A stretch of DNA of 64,000 nucleotides from JBGTLU01 sp041743935 (GCA_041743935.1 JBGTLU010000013.1:62001-126000), one strand, 5' to 3'. Shown: positions 1 through 9,765, numbered from the stretch's first letter. Made by a program: numbers and translations. Notes: generated by a model not told the origin, from the letters alone.

Positions 1-2263
1 TAGCCAATTTTACATAACCTCTTAAGTTTAGAGGTATATCATTCAAATCGCTAGTTGGAATTGACATACCGTTTGCATTTCTTGCTCTGTTTTGTTGACC
101 TAATGCTTGAATAAAAGAGTAAGCAGCTTCTAAACGTGTTACAAAAGCATTGGGTTTAAAATCATCGGCAGTATAGTTTAAGAATAAGGCCTCATTTTTT
201 TGTGTTCTATCACGTAATGCAGCACCTACTGTTGTATTTGATTCATAGGCCAAAATTTTAGGACCACTAAACAAGCTACTTTTATTTACTGGTAGCGATA
301 ATCTAATTCCTTGTCCCATTAAAAAATAATCTGCCATTTCTTCTCTGGTAATGAATTGATTAGGTTCAAAACCAGTGCTACGTCCGTCCATTAAGCGTTG
401 CATGATGGCTAAATTAATTTCAGATTCAAGCGGATGATTGGCTACATCGTTTAGTCCAACGCCATTTTGCGGATAATAAGCCATGATGGTTCCTTGGAAA
501 GTTTCAGGGTAAACCAAACCCTCTTCACTATTTACTTCCATGGTCCATTCTCCTGGTGCCGGATTGTTGATGTATGCGATTGGTAGTCCTAATAGTTCTG
601 GTATAAGTCCTATCCTAGAATTGTAAACCTCTGCACCAGAAGGATTTTTAACGCTTAATGCTACCGTATTACCTGTAAACAAAAGATAACTTCTAAATCC
701 TCCTTCAATTAATGAAACAATTAAATTACTTGAACCAGGTTTCACCTGAAATTTTTGAGTGAACTTTGTTGCTGCTATCGGGCTTAATTCAAACTCAACA
801 TTTAATTGTTCTTTGTCAAATGGGAATTTGGAGTTAAAAGAACGTTTTATATTTACACCTGATGCAAAATTTAATGACTTATCCAATGATTTTTGTACCG
901 CTGCATAAGCATTTACATAACCTGCTCCAACTTCCCAACCCTCATAACCTGGCATATTGGTAGCAGTTTCTTCTAAAATACTTTTTACTTCTTCAAAGGT
1001 TAAGCTTGGATTTGCCTCTAACATCAAAGCAACAATTCCTGCAACGTGCGGTGTTGCCATAGACGTACCAGAAATTGCCATATAGAATGGTATGTGCGCC
1101 GCATTTGGTGGATTACTGCCTGTGAGACCTATAGCACTTAAGGTTCTGGCAGACATAACGCCAACGCCAGGTGCAGTAACTGTAGGGCGGTTTACATATG
1201 TCCAGGTTTTGCCATCAATATCAAATTCATATTGCTCACCTTTAAAACCACGAGAGGAGAATGCAGCTAATCTGCCAAACCTATCACCTGCAGCTACAGA
1301 AATAACCCATGGAGCTGTCCAAGGGTTATGAGTATCTGCTCCAGGACCAGAGTTTCCGGCAGCAAAAATTACAATTATACCACTATCGTAGGTCTTTTTA
1401 GTAACTAAGTTAATAGGATGACTAGGATCAAAATCACCGTAATTACCCCAAGAATTAGTTACAATTCGGATGTTATGTTTTGCTTTATTAGAAATTGCAT
1501 AATCAAATCCACCTATTACATCCAAAACAAAAATAACACCTCCGCAACCATAGCCAATAATATCTGCTCCAGGTGCTACTCCTTTGTATAATCCTCCCGA
1601 CATCATACCATTTCCTCCAACCGTACCTGCAACGTGGGTTCCATGTCCTGAGTTGGTATCAGTATTAGGTATATTTTCCAAAAATACATTAGGTAAAATG
1701 TCCATTGGAGTATCATACCCTAAAATATCTCTAATTACTTGGTTATAAGCCCCCGGATTGGTGGTTCCTAATACGTTTTGCACAGTTCTGTCTAGCAATA
1801 ATAAGTCAGGATGAGTGGCATCAATACCACTATCATTTACTACTACTCCAATTCCTTTACCGGTAACAGGTAAGCCTTTGTTTAGTGCAGTAATAGCAGG
1901 GTCGTTTTGTAGTTTTTCAACCCCCGTAAGTTTTCTAGAGTTATCGTTATATAAAATAACAGAATCGTTTAGGTAAATAGATTTAACCGATTTGTTCTCA
2001 GCTAACTTTAAAAGTTGAGCACCGGTAGCTACTACTCCAGCAATGGGGAAGTTTTTAAAAGTAATGCCTTGTTTTATGCCAATTGATTTTAACAGACTAA
2101 CATTTAACAAAGTTGGCGCAGCGTTTCCTTCAAACGTTATTATTGCTTGTACAGGATTGGTATTACCAGAAACTTTTGCTTGTAGTTTTTTATCAAAAAT
2201 GGCTTGTGCATATATGTTGGAGGCCATTAAACCAACAAATAAGAGAGTAAATAGATGTTTCAT
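1..2263 (-). CDS. Subtilisin-like S8 serine peptidase with C-terminal SLH-like repeats (partial, runs off left edge)
   Basis: Reading the minus strand from an ATG at 2263 gives an open frame to the left edge (754 codons, 3' end missing). It starts with a signal peptide ending near an A-Q junction, so the protein is exported. The S8 catalytic triad is visible: Asp144 in NDSGID, His207 in HGTHVAGT and Ser401 in GTSMATPHVAG. Residues of about 480-590 form a beta-rich region of unknown role. From about residue 600 the protein has S-layer-homology-like repeats (FEPNQFITREEMADYF, then FKPNAFVTRLEAAYSF), an arrangement more familiar from Gram-positive surface proteases. No type IX sorting domain can be judged because the C-terminus is outside the window. 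The peptidase assignment is firm; the SLH call is a pattern judgement. Confidence 0.93.
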   Translation of the reverse strand, partial: MKHLFTLLFVGLMASNIYAQAIFDKKLQAKVSGNTNPVQAIITFEGNAAPTLLNVSLLKSIGIKQGITFKNFPIAGVVATGAQLLKLAENKSVKSIYLNDSVILYNDNSRKLTGVEKLQNDPAITALNKGLPVTGKGIGVVVNDSGIDATHPDLLLLDRTVQNVLGTTNPGAYNQVIRDILGYDTPMDILPNVFLENIPNTDTNSGHGTHVAGTVGGNGMMSGGLYKGVAPGADIIGYGCGGVIFVLDVIGGFDYAISNKAKHNIRIVTNSWGNYGDFDPSHPINLVTKKTYDSGIIVIFAAGNSGPGADTHNPWTAPWVISVAAGDRFGRLAAFSSRGFKGEQYEFDIDGKTWTYVNRPTVTAPGVGVMSARTLSAIGLTGSNPPNAAHIPFYMAISGTSMATPHVAGIVALMLEANPSLTFEEVKSILEETATNMPGYEGWEVGAGYVNAYAAVQKSLDKSLNFASGVNIKRSFNSKFPFDKEQLNVEFELSPIAATKFTQKFQVKPGSSNLIVSLIEGGFRSYLLFTGNTVALSVKNPSGAEVYNSRIGLIPELLGLPIAYINNPAPGEWTMEVNSEEGLVYPETFQGTIMAYYPQNGVGLNDVANHPLESEINLAIMQRLMDGRSTGFEPNQFITREEMADYFLMGQGIRLSLPVNKSSLFSGPKILAYESNTTVGAALRDRTQKNEALFLNYTADDFKPNAFVTRLEAAYSFIQALGQQNRARNANGMSIPTSDLNDIPLNLRGYVKLA

Positions 2264-2376
2264 TAGAGAGGTTTTTTGTGTACAATTATACTAAATTTTG
2301 TAACACAAATATTACTCAATATAAAATTTCAGAAACAAATGTTTTTGGAGAATAATTGAACGATAAAAAAGTAAGT

Positions 2377-3651
2377 TTAATTTAAGATGAGGGTTTGTAA
2401 TCTGTCGGGTCCTACGGATAAATATTTAATCGGAACATCCAATTCTTTCTCTAAAAAGTGGATGTAGTTTTTGAGATTATCAGGTATTTCATCCAAGTTG
2501 CGGATGCCTGTAATATCTTCTTTCCAACCTGCTAATTCTTTAAATATTGGTTTTGGAGGGATAGATATTATATCATAAGGCATATAGTCTATCACTTCTC
2601 CATTATATTCGTAATGAGTACAAGCATATATCTTATCAAAACCACTAAGTACATCTGACTTTGTGATGACTAGTTCGGTTACCCCATTCAGCATTACAGC
2701 ATATTTTAAGGCAGGTAAATCTATCCAACCAGTGCGTCGTGCTCTGCCGGTGGTTGCGCCAAATTCATGTCCGATTTTACGAATATTTTCACCTAAGTCA
2801 TTATCTAACTCAGTGGGGAACGGGCCGCTACCAACTCTGGTACAATACGCTTTAAAAATCCCGATTACCGAACCAATTTTAGATGGAGCAACCCCTAAAC
2901 CAGTGCAAGCACCGGCGGTTGTAGTATTAGAAGAGGTAACAAATGGATACGATCCAAAATCAATATCTAGCAAGGTACCTTGTGCACCTTCTGCTAATAC
3001 TTTTTTCCCTTCTTTGAGATACTGATTTACTAAATGCTCTGAATCTACGTGTTTCAATTTTTTTAGTAATTCAATTGCTTCGAAAAATGCTGCTTCGCGT
3101 TCGGTTAAATCAAACTCAAATTGAAAATTGTGTAAGATGGTGGTATGGCGTTTTTTAATTTTTTCGTAGCGTTCCTTAAAATCGGGTAAGGTAGTATCTC
3201 CAACACGTAAACCATTTCTGCCAATTTTATCTTGATACGTTGGGCTTATACCTTTTAGAGTAGAGCCAATTTTGCCATCACCTAAACTTTTCTCTTGCGC
3301 CGCATCCAATAACTGATGGGTTGGTAAAATCAGATGTGCTTTGCGTGCCAGTAATAGTTTCCCAGATTTTATTGGGTCGGTACCATTTGCAATTAAATTA
3401 TCTATTTCTCTTTTAAGCGTAATGGGGTCTATTACCACTCCATTACCAATCAGATTTAGCGTATTTTCATTGAAAATACCAGATGGAATGGTATTTAAAA
3501 CGTATTTTTTGCCATTAAACTCCAATGTATGACCGGCATTTGGGCCTCCTTGGAAGCGAGCAATTAAATCATATTGCGGACTAAGTACATCCACAATTTT
3601 ACCTTTTCCTTCATCTCCCCATTGCAATCCCAATAACACGTCAACAGCCAT
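2377..3651 (-). CDS. purA: Adenylosuccinate synthetase
   Basis: Makes adenylosuccinate from IMP, aspartate and GTP, the first committed step to AMP. The 424-residue length is normal for the family. The N-terminal QWGDEGKGK loop carries Asp13, and GPNAGHT carries His41, the two catalytic residues of the family. The later motifs GAQGTLLDIDFGSYPFVTSS and TTGRARRTGW (IMP and GTP sites) are intact. It is the last of three minus-strand genes (spoT-like, fur-like, purA) spaced by about 50 and 40 bases, so a shared transcript is likely, putting purine synthesis together with (p)ppGpp metabolism; that functional link is inference. Confidence 0.98.
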   Translation of the reverse strand: MAVDVLLGLQWGDEGKGKIVDVLSPQYDLIARFQGGPNAGHTLEFNGKKYVLNTIPSGIFNENTLNLIGNGVVIDPITLKREIDNLIANGTDPIKSGKLLLARKAHLILPTHQLLDAAQEKSLGDGKIGSTLKGISPTYQDKIGRNGLRVGDTTLPDFKERYEKIKKRHTTILHNFQFEFDLTEREAAFFEAIELLKKLKHVDSEHLVNQYLKEGKKVLAEGAQGTLLDIDFGSYPFVTSSNTTTAGACTGLGVAPSKIGSVIGIFKAYCTRVGSGPFPTELDNDLGENIRKIGHEFGATTGRARRTGWIDLPALKYAVMLNGVTELVITKSDVLSGFDKIYACTHYEYNGEVIDYMPYDIISIPPKPIFKELAGWKEDITGIRNLDEIPDNLKNYIHFLEKELDVPIKYLSVGPDRLQTLILN

Positions 3652-3691
3652 AAAAATTTAGAGTTTATTTTTTGAAATAGTTTGTCTTGAA

Positions 3692-4168
3692 TTAATTAGC
3701 ACAAATTCCATTCACTTTTTCTTTTGTGCATTTACCATAAAGGTTTAATGAATGATGTTTGATGTCAAATTTTAAGATATCGCCCATGGTAGATTGTATT
3801 TGTTGAATGCGAGGATCACAAAATTCAACTACTTTGCCGCAATCCAAGCAAATGATATGGTCATGTTGGTGAAACCCATATGATTTTTCGAACTGAGCCA
3901 TGTTTTTACCAAATTGATGCTTGGTAACTAAATCGCAAGCAACTAAAAGTTCTAACGTGTTGTAAACAGTAGCTCTACTTACTCTATATTTTTTGTTTTT
4001 CATGTGGATGTAAAGAGATTCTACATCGAAATGATCGTTTCTGGAATAAATTTCTTCCAATATTGCAAACCGTTCTGGGGTTTTTCTGAGGCTATTTTTT
4101 TCGAGATAGCTTTCAAAAATCTTGAGAACATTACTTTTGGTTTCTTCGGTTATCATAAGTTGGTTCAA
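3692..4168 (-). CDS. Fur-family metal/peroxide-responsive repressor
   Basis: A 158-residue Fur-family DNA-binding protein. The winged helix spans about residues 15-90, with the recognition-helix motif YRVSRATVYNTLELL. The dimer/metal domain follows with FHQHDHIICLDCGKVVEF, giving the His-rich site and the first CxxC. The second structural cysteine pair is spread out (Cys near YGKC and the C-terminal ICAN) rather than a tight CxxC. From sequence alone it cannot be assigned to Fur, PerR or Zur. The start could be Met1 or Met5; Met1 is used. It lies between the RelA/SpoT gene and purA on the same strand with short gaps. Confidence 0.93.
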   Translation of the reverse strand: MNQLMITEETKSNVLKIFESYLEKNSLRKTPERFAILEEIYSRNDHFDVESLYIHMKNKKYRVSRATVYNTLELLVACDLVTKHQFGKNMAQFEKSYGFHQHDHIICLDCGKVVEFCDPRIQQIQSTMGDILKFDIKHHSLNLYGKCTKEKVNGICAN

Positions 4169-4221
4169 AAATATTGTTAATTATTTATATATCCTTTAAA
4201 AATTATCCACTACTTGTTAGT

Positions 4222-6429
4222 TTAAATGCTATCAAATCTGCTCACAGTTAATATCCCACTCACTTGTTTTAATCGTTTTATCAAATCATTTAAATGGTTG
4301 GTATCGTTTACAAAAACCATTATCTGGCCTTCAAAAATCCCATCATCGCTATCCACACTAATGGAGCGCATGTTTACTTTTAAATCATTTGATATTACTT
4401 TTGTGATATTATTTATAACTCCAACATCGTCAATTCCAGTAATTCTAACTCCGGTTAAAAAGGCAATTTCTTTTTGGTTAGTCCATTTAGCTTTTACTAC
4501 CCTGTATCCATAACTTGCCATTAATTTTGCTGCATTTGGGCAGTTGGTTCGATGTATTTTTATGCCATCGTTAATGGTAATGAACCCGAACACATCGTCT
4601 CCTTGTATTGGATTGCAACAAGTAGATAATTTATAGTCTATTTTTTGTAAATCATCGCCAATTAATAATAAATCAGTGTCTTTACTTTTTATTTTTCGGA
4701 TGAACGTTTCCACCAACTCGGTTTCAATTTTTTCCGGTGGTTTGTTGTCGATGTTTTTTTCTGTTTCTACGTATTTTTTTAAATCTTTCTGATCAATTTT
4801 ACCAATTGCTACCTGGTAGTAAAGGTCTTGGATGTTTGCCAATTTAAAAAAATAGGCAATTTTGTGTAGGTTATGTGAATTTACGGTAAGCTTTAGGGAG
4901 CGCATTTTGCGTTCTAAAATTTCTTTGCCATTATCCGAAACTTTTCGGCGTTCTTCTTTTAACGATGATTTAATTCTGGATTTAGCTTTTGCCGTGGTAA
5001 CAATAGATAACCAGTCTTCTTTTGGTTTTTGTTTACCCGAAGTCAGTATTTCTACCTGATCTCCGTTTTGTAATTTATAATTTAATGGAACTAATTTATG
5101 ATTTACTTTAGCTCCAATACACTGAGAACCAACATCAGAATGAATCTCAAAAGCAAAATCTAGAGCAGTAGCACCCATTGGTAATTTTAAAAGCGTTCCT
5201 TTTGGGGTAAAACAAAATACCTCATCAGAAAATAAGTTCATTTTAAAATCATCCAAAAAGTCGAGGGCATTAGATTCTGGATTATTTAACGTTTCTCTTA
5301 CTCTAGTTATCCAATTATCTAAACCACTTTCTGCACTAGATTCTTTGTACTTCCAATGTGCAGCAAAGCCTTTTTCGGCTATTTCGTCCATTCGTTTAGA
5401 TCTAATTTGAACTTCTACCCATTTGCCTTTTAAGCCCATTACGGTAGTATGTAAAGATTCATACCCATTTCCTTTTGGGCTAGATATCCAATCTCGTAAT
5501 CTATCCGGATTTGGACGATATAAATCGGTTACAATAGAATAAGCCTTCCAACAATCTGATTTTTCATTATCTATGGTACTTTCCAGAATGATTCGGATGG
5601 CAAATATGTCATACACCTCTTCAAATGGAATTGCTTTGGTTCGCATTTTACTCCAGATAGAGAAAATAGATTTTGGTCTGCCAATTACCAATGCTTTTAA
5701 GTCCTGTTCTTCCAATATTTCTTTTATTGGATCGATGAATTCTTTGATGAATTTATTGCGTTCGGCTTTGGTTTCGTTTATTTTTTGGGCTATAAATTTA
5801 TAGGTGGAAGTTTCTGTATACTTCATCGATAAATCTTCTAACTCAGATTTTATCGCATATAAACCTAAACGGTGTGCAAGTGGGGCGTATAAATAGGAAG
5901 TTTCGGAAGCTATTTTTAGTTGTTTTTGGCGAGGCATGTGATCCATTGTTCGCATGTTGTGTAATCTATCGGCAAGTTTTATTAAGATCACTCTAACATC
6001 ATCTGCCAATGTCAATAGCATTTTCCGAAAATTTTCGGCTTGAATGGAACTGCTTTGATCAAAAACCCCCGAAATTTTAGTTAATCCATCGATTATTTTG
6101 GCCACTTTTTTACCAAATTCTCTTTCTACATCATCTAAGGTTAGTTCTGTGTCTTCTACTGTATCGTGCAAAAGTGCACACACAATAGCAGTAGGGCCCA
6201 ATCCAATTTCTTCTGAACAAATTTGAGCAACAGCAATAGGATGGTAGATATAAGGTTCACCAGATTTGCGTCGCATGTCTTTATGACCATCCACCGCCAT
6301 CTCAAATGCTTTGCGTATCATTTTTTTATCACCTTTTTGCAAAGTAGATTTACATGAGCGCAACAAAGCCCTGTACCTTTTCAGTATCTCTTTCTTTTCT
6401 TCTTCTAAATCTATAACTATCTCAGCCAT
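4222..6429 (-). CDS. Bifunctional (p)ppGpp synthetase/hydrolase (RelA/SpoT family)
   Basis: Makes and degrades the stringent-response alarmone (p)ppGpp. Domain order is typical for a long RSH protein of 735 residues: HD hydrolase (His63 in YHPIAVAQI, His88-Asp89 in LLHDTVEDT), synthetase (RPKSIFSIWSKM near 251, YDIFAIRII near 273, GYESLHTTVMG near 322), TGS domain (about 405-465) and a C-terminal ACT domain (about 660-735). Both catalytic halves look intact, so both activities are expected. First gene of the minus-strand group with the Fur-like regulator and purA. Often named rel or spoT in Bacteroidota. Confidence 0.97.
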   Translation of the reverse strand: MAEIVIDLEEEKKEILKRYRALLRSCKSTLQKGDKKMIRKAFEMAVDGHKDMRRKSGEPYIYHPIAVAQICSEEIGLGPTAIVCALLHDTVEDTELTLDDVEREFGKKVAKIIDGLTKISGVFDQSSSIQAENFRKMLLTLADDVRVILIKLADRLHNMRTMDHMPRQKQLKIASETSYLYAPLAHRLGLYAIKSELEDLSMKYTETSTYKFIAQKINETKAERNKFIKEFIDPIKEILEEQDLKALVIGRPKSIFSIWSKMRTKAIPFEEVYDIFAIRIILESTIDNEKSDCWKAYSIVTDLYRPNPDRLRDWISSPKGNGYESLHTTVMGLKGKWVEVQIRSKRMDEIAEKGFAAHWKYKESSAESGLDNWITRVRETLNNPESNALDFLDDFKMNLFSDEVFCFTPKGTLLKLPMGATALDFAFEIHSDVGSQCIGAKVNHKLVPLNYKLQNGDQVEILTSGKQKPKEDWLSIVTTAKAKSRIKSSLKEERRKVSDNGKEILERKMRSLKLTVNSHNLHKIAYFFKLANIQDLYYQVAIGKIDQKDLKKYVETEKNIDNKPPEKIETELVETFIRKIKSKDTDLLLIGDDLQKIDYKLSTCCNPIQGDDVFGFITINDGIKIHRTNCPNAAKLMASYGYRVVKAKWTNQKEIAFLTGVRITGIDDVGVINNITKVISNDLKVNMRSISVDSDDGIFEGQIMVFVNDTNHLNDLIKRLKQVSGILTVSRFDSI

Positions 6430-6516
6430 AATGCTAAACCATCTGTCCTAATCTGTACAACAAACTATTTGTAAAACCGTTTCATTCAGGATGCAGCAAT
6501 ATAAATATTAAAAGTT

Positions 6517-6524
6517 TATTTTTG
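6517..6524 (+). promoter_or_regulatory. Predicted -7 box (TATTTTTG) before the DUF4294 gene
   Basis: The octamer matches the Bacteroidota TAnnTTTG -7 element and sits 5 bases before the ATG at 6530. No clear -33 TTG partner is seen, so this is a weak prediction. Confidence 0.35.
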
Positions 6525-6529
6525 AATGA

Positions 6530-7165
6530 ATGAATAAGGCATTTTTATTTCTTTTAATTGGTTTGTTTGTTAGTTCAGATTGTCTTGCTCAAGAAAAATC
6601 CGACACCCTAAAAGTTAGTTCCATAACCATAGAAGGTGAAACGGTACCATTTGCGTGGTTGAATGAAGTAGAAATTACGAATACAAGAATATTTAAAAAC
6701 AATGCTGCAAAAAAGAAATATTATAAACTTAAACGCGATGTATTAATTGTTTTACCTTATGCCCATATAGCAGGATACCATTATCGTTTTGCAGAAATAG
6801 AATTAGCAAATGCTAGCTCAGAAAAAGAAAAAAGAGCCATTATTAAGCGATTGGAAGAAGAGATAATGGGACAATATGAGAAAGAATTAAAAAAATTAAC
6901 CATTACCCAAGGCAGAATTTTAATTAAGTTAATAGATAGAGAAACATCTGCCAGCAGTTTTGTGTTACTACAGCAATTGAAAAGCAAATTCACAGCCTTC
7001 TTTTGGCAATCTATAGCCCGGCTGTTCGGGCATAATTTAAAATCTGAATACGATCCGGATCAGGAAGATAGAGATATAGAAATGATAATAAGAGAGGCTG
7101 ATGCGGAAAGACTACAACTAAGCAATGGAGAAAAACATATACCAGTTCAAGGTAAATCGAATTAA
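6530..7165 (+). CDS. DUF4294-type secreted protein
   Basis: A 211-residue protein with an N-terminal signal peptide (cleavage likely after CLAQ, about residue 21). The body contains the features of the Bacteroidota DUF4294 family: VPFAWLNEVEITNTRIF, a basic KKKYYKLKRDV stretch and a helical segment KRAIIKRLEEEI. Function is unknown. An ATG four bases upstream is out of frame and stops immediately, so 6530 is the right start. The last 41 bases overlap the start of the glutathione peroxidase gene, so the two are probably translated from one message, together with bshB1. Confidence 0.8.
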   Translation: MNKAFLFLLIGLFVSSDCLAQEKSDTLKVSSITIEGETVPFAWLNEVEITNTRIFKNNAAKKKYYKLKRDVLIVLPYAHIAGYHYRFAEIELANASSEKEKRAIIKRLEEEIMGQYEKELKKLTITQGRILIKLIDRETSASSFVLLQQLKSKFTAFFWQSIARLFGHNLKSEYDPDQEDRDIEMIIREADAERLQLSNGEKHIPVQGKSN

Positions 7166-7634
7166 CGGCGAAGAAATTTCGTTGGATAGATACAAAGGCA
7201 AAGTACTTTTAATTGTCAATACTGCAAGCGAATGTGGATTCACTCCACAACTACGAGAGTTACAAAGTTTATATAAAGAGTTTGATGCCAATACCTTCGA
7301 AATTTTAAGCTTTCCTTCGAATGATTTTGGTAATCAAGAGCCTTTGGATGGCGATCAGATTTTGAAATTCTGTTCCAGAAATTACGAGATAACGTTTCCT
7401 GTTTTTGATAAAATTAGAGTTCGTGGGCCATATGCTCATCCGCTCTACAAATTCTTGTGTGATAAAAAATTAAACGGACAATTAAGTTCAACCCCTCGTT
7501 GGAACTTTCATAAATTTTTAGTGAATGCCCATGGCGAAGTGGTGGATTATTTCTTCCCTTTTACCAAACCAAACTCTTCTCGTATTACAAAGAAAATTGC
7601 GAAGTTAGTGGCGCAAGCAACCACGCATAAATAA
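7125..7634 (+). CDS. Glutathione peroxidase-family thiol peroxidase
   Basis: Reduces peroxides with a thiol donor, in bacteria usually thioredoxin. The 169 residues carry the catalytic set: Cys37 in NTASECGFTPQ, Gln71 in FGNQEP, and Trp126-Asn127 in TPRWNFHKF. Cysteine replaces the selenocysteine of animal enzymes. No signal peptide, so cytoplasmic. It starts inside the end of the DUF4294 gene and is followed six bases later by bshB1, which puts peroxide removal next to synthesis of bacillithiol, the low-molecular-weight thiol of these bacteria. Confidence 0.95.
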   Translation: MEKNIYQFKVNRINGEEISLDRYKGKVLLIVNTASECGFTPQLRELQSLYKEFDANTFEILSFPSNDFGNQEPLDGDQILKFCSRNYEITFPVFDKIRVRGPYAHPLYKFLCDKKLNGQLSSTPRWNFHKFLVNAHGEVVDYFFPFTKPNSSRITKKIAKLVAQATTHK

Positions 7635-7640
7635 GCAACC

Positions 7641-8357
7641 ATGAAATTAGATTTACTTGTATTTGCGGCACATCCTGACGATGCCGAACTTTCTTGTGCC
7701 GGTACTATCCTAAAATCCATTAAACAAGGCAAAAAAGTTGGAGTTATAGATTTAACCCAAGGGGAGATGGGTACTAGAGGTACTGCCAAAATTAGAGCAA
7801 AAGAATCTGCAAATGCCACCAAAATATTAGGAGTGCAGGTGAGAGAAAATTTAAAAATGGCCGATGGCTTTTTAGTAAATGATTTACATCATCAACTCTT
7901 AATCATCGAAAAAATAAGACAATATCAACCAGAAATTATACTAGCAAATGCCATACAGGATAGACATCCGGATCATGGAAAAGCAGCTTATTTGGTTAGA
8001 GATGCCGCTTTTTTATCGGGTTTAGCTAAAATCGAAACAAAATTAGATGGACAAATTCAAACTGCTTGGCGACCCCGAGCGGTTTATCATTACTTGCAAG
8101 ACAGATATATTCAACCAGCTTTTGTAGTAGATATTTCCGACGAGATGGAGCAAAAACTTGAAGCCATACGAGCGTTTAAATCCCAATTTTTTGATCCCAG
8201 CTCAGATGAACCTGCAACCTATATTTCATCGCCAGAATATTTAGAAACCGTGATTGCACGCAACCGAGAAATGGGAAAACCCATTGGCGCCACTTTCGGA
8301 GAAGCGTTTACTAGCGATAAGTTAATAGGAATAGAGGATATTTTTGTGTTGAAATAA
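7641..8357 (+). CDS. bshB1: Bacillithiol biosynthesis deacetylase BshB1
   Basis: Removes the acetyl group from GlcNAc-malate in bacillithiol synthesis. The 238-residue PIG-L/LmbE fold shows the zinc motif AHPDDAE (His11, Asp13, Asp14) and the second motif HPDHGKAAYLV (His109, Asp111, His112). The segment LTQGEMGTRGT and the DAAFLSGL stretch match the BshB1 branch rather than general LmbE proteins. Last gene of the plus-strand group with DUF4294 and glutathione peroxidase, followed by a hairpin terminator. Implies the organism makes bacillithiol; bshA and bshC are not in this window. Confidence 0.93.
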   Translation: MKLDLLVFAAHPDDAELSCAGTILKSIKQGKKVGVIDLTQGEMGTRGTAKIRAKESANATKILGVQVRENLKMADGFLVNDLHHQLLIIEKIRQYQPEIILANAIQDRHPDHGKAAYLVRDAAFLSGLAKIETKLDGQIQTAWRPRAVYHYLQDRYIQPAFVVDISDEMEQKLEAIRAFKSQFFDPSSDEPATYISSPEYLETVIARNREMGKPIGATFGEAFTSDKLIGIEDIFVLK

Positions 8358-8396
8358 AAAAACCATCCTGAGCTTGTCGAAGGATGGTTTTTTTTA
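8355..8396. terminator. Bidirectional terminator built from the dispersed CCTGAGCTTGTCGAAGG palindrome
   Basis: AAACCATCCT and AGGATGGTTT form a 10-bp stem flanked by A-runs on one side and T-runs on the other, so it can stop transcription of bshB1 and of the convergent lysine aminotransferase gene. The loop sequence (GAGCTTGTCGA) is the same as in the dispersed palindromes near 16.9, 18.05 and 21.65 kb. Confidence 0.85.
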
Positions 8397-8407
8397 ATGG
8401 TATCGAA

Positions 8408-9739
8408 TTACAATCCCGGCAATATCTTTTCCATCACCACCAATCCTTCATCTATGTGTTCTTCTTTTATAAGCACTGCAGGTCGGAACCGAATCGATTT
8501 TTCTCCACAGCCCAAAAACATCACGTTGTTTTTTATTCCTTCCTGAATAAATTTATTGCGCATTTCTTTACTTGCGAAATCAAAAGCAGTAAGCAAGCCA
8601 CGTCCACGAACATTACTTACCTTTTCGTGTTTTTCGCTAATTTTTAAAAGTTTTTCTTGCAGATAATTACCTACTACAGCAGCATTATCGCATAATTTAT
8701 CCTCTTCTATGATTTGCATAATTTTAGAAGAGCGAACCATATCCACCAAATTACCACCCCAAGTAGAGTTTATTCTGGAAGATACTTTAAATACGTTGGT
8801 TGGTATTTCATCCACTTTCTTTCCGACTAAAATACCGCATACCTGCATTTTTTTGCCAAATGCAATTATATCCGGACGAGCTTTTTCGCCAAAATGTTCA
8901 TGGCACCAGAACTTTCCGGTTAGGCCAACTCCAGTTTGTACTTCGTCATAAATCAAGAAACACTCGTTTTCATCTGCCAAGGAGCGCAATTGCTCTAAAA
9001 ACTCTTTACGGAAATGATTATCACCACCTTCTGATTGAATAGGCTCAATGATGATGGCACAAATTTCATCCGGATTATCTTTAAAAGCCTGTTTTATTTG
9101 ACTAATAGATAATTGTTCTCTACGCAATAAATCTTCGTAATTGGCATCGGTATAAGGGAACTGAATTTTTGGTGCCGATACCCTTGGCCAGTTAAACTGT
9201 GCAAACCATTTGGTTTTATCGGGTAGGGTGTTGGTTAAACTAAGTGTATATCCGGTACGACCATGAAAAGCATGATCGAAATGAATTACTTTATGTCCAA
9301 TTTCTTTACGATGTCCTTTCTGAAAGTTTTTTTGCACTTTCCAATCCATGGCTACTTTCAAAGCATTTTCAATGGCTAAAGCACCACCTGCTATGAAAAA
9401 AGCATGAGGTAAATAACTCGGAATACCTACTCTAGAGAAAGTTTCTACAAACTCAGCATATTGTTGTGTATAAATATCGGAGTTAGAGGGATTGGTTAAA
9501 GCAGCTAAGAGTAAGTTCTTCTTAAACGTTTCGTCGTTTACCATTTTAGGGTGATTATAGCCTAATGGTACGGAAGCAAAACAGGTAAAAAAGTCTAAAA
9601 GTTGTCTATTATGCTTAGAGTCGAAAATGCGAACACCTTCGCTTTTTTCCATGTCGAAAGTAAGGTCAAAGCCATCGGTAAGTAAATGTTTGCTTAGCGA
9701 TTTTTGCACATTTTCTGGTGCAACTGTTAAGTTATACAT
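8408..9739 (-). CDS. lat: L-lysine 6-transaminase
   Basis: PLP enzyme that moves the epsilon-amino group of lysine to 2-oxoglutarate, giving aminoadipate semialdehyde. The 443 residues belong to class III aminotransferases; the N-terminal pattern (TDGFDLTFDMEKS, LLDFFTCFASVPLGYNHPKM) and the FGKKMQVCGI active-site segment are those of the LAT group rather than ornithine or acetylornithine enzymes. The likely PLP lysine is Lys296, with Asp265 (YDEVQTG) holding the pyridine ring. Stand-alone gene with a TAnnTTTG promoter element 19 bases upstream; it converges on bshB1. Confidence 0.93.
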   Translation of the reverse strand: MYNLTVAPENVQKSLSKHLLTDGFDLTFDMEKSEGVRIFDSKHNRQLLDFFTCFASVPLGYNHPKMVNDETFKKNLLLAALTNPSNSDIYTQQYAEFVETFSRVGIPSYLPHAFFIAGGALAIENALKVAMDWKVQKNFQKGHRKEIGHKVIHFDHAFHGRTGYTLSLTNTLPDKTKWFAQFNWPRVSAPKIQFPYTDANYEDLLRREQLSISQIKQAFKDNPDEICAIIIEPIQSEGGDNHFRKEFLEQLRSLADENECFLIYDEVQTGVGLTGKFWCHEHFGEKARPDIIAFGKKMQVCGILVGKKVDEIPTNVFKVSSRINSTWGGNLVDMVRSSKIMQIIEEDKLCDNAAVVGNYLQEKLLKISEKHEKVSNVRGRGLLTAFDFASKEMRNKFIQEGIKNNVMFLGCGEKSIRFRPAVLIKEEHIDEGLVVMEKILPGL

Positions 9740-9757
9740 ACGAATTTATTTAGGATA

Positions 9758-9765
9758 CAAACATA
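9758..9765 (-). promoter_or_regulatory. Predicted -7 box (TATGTTTG) for the lysine aminotransferase gene
   Basis: On the minus strand TATGTTTG matches TAnnTTTG, 18 bases before the ATG at 9739. No convincing -33 element was identified. Confidence 0.4.
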
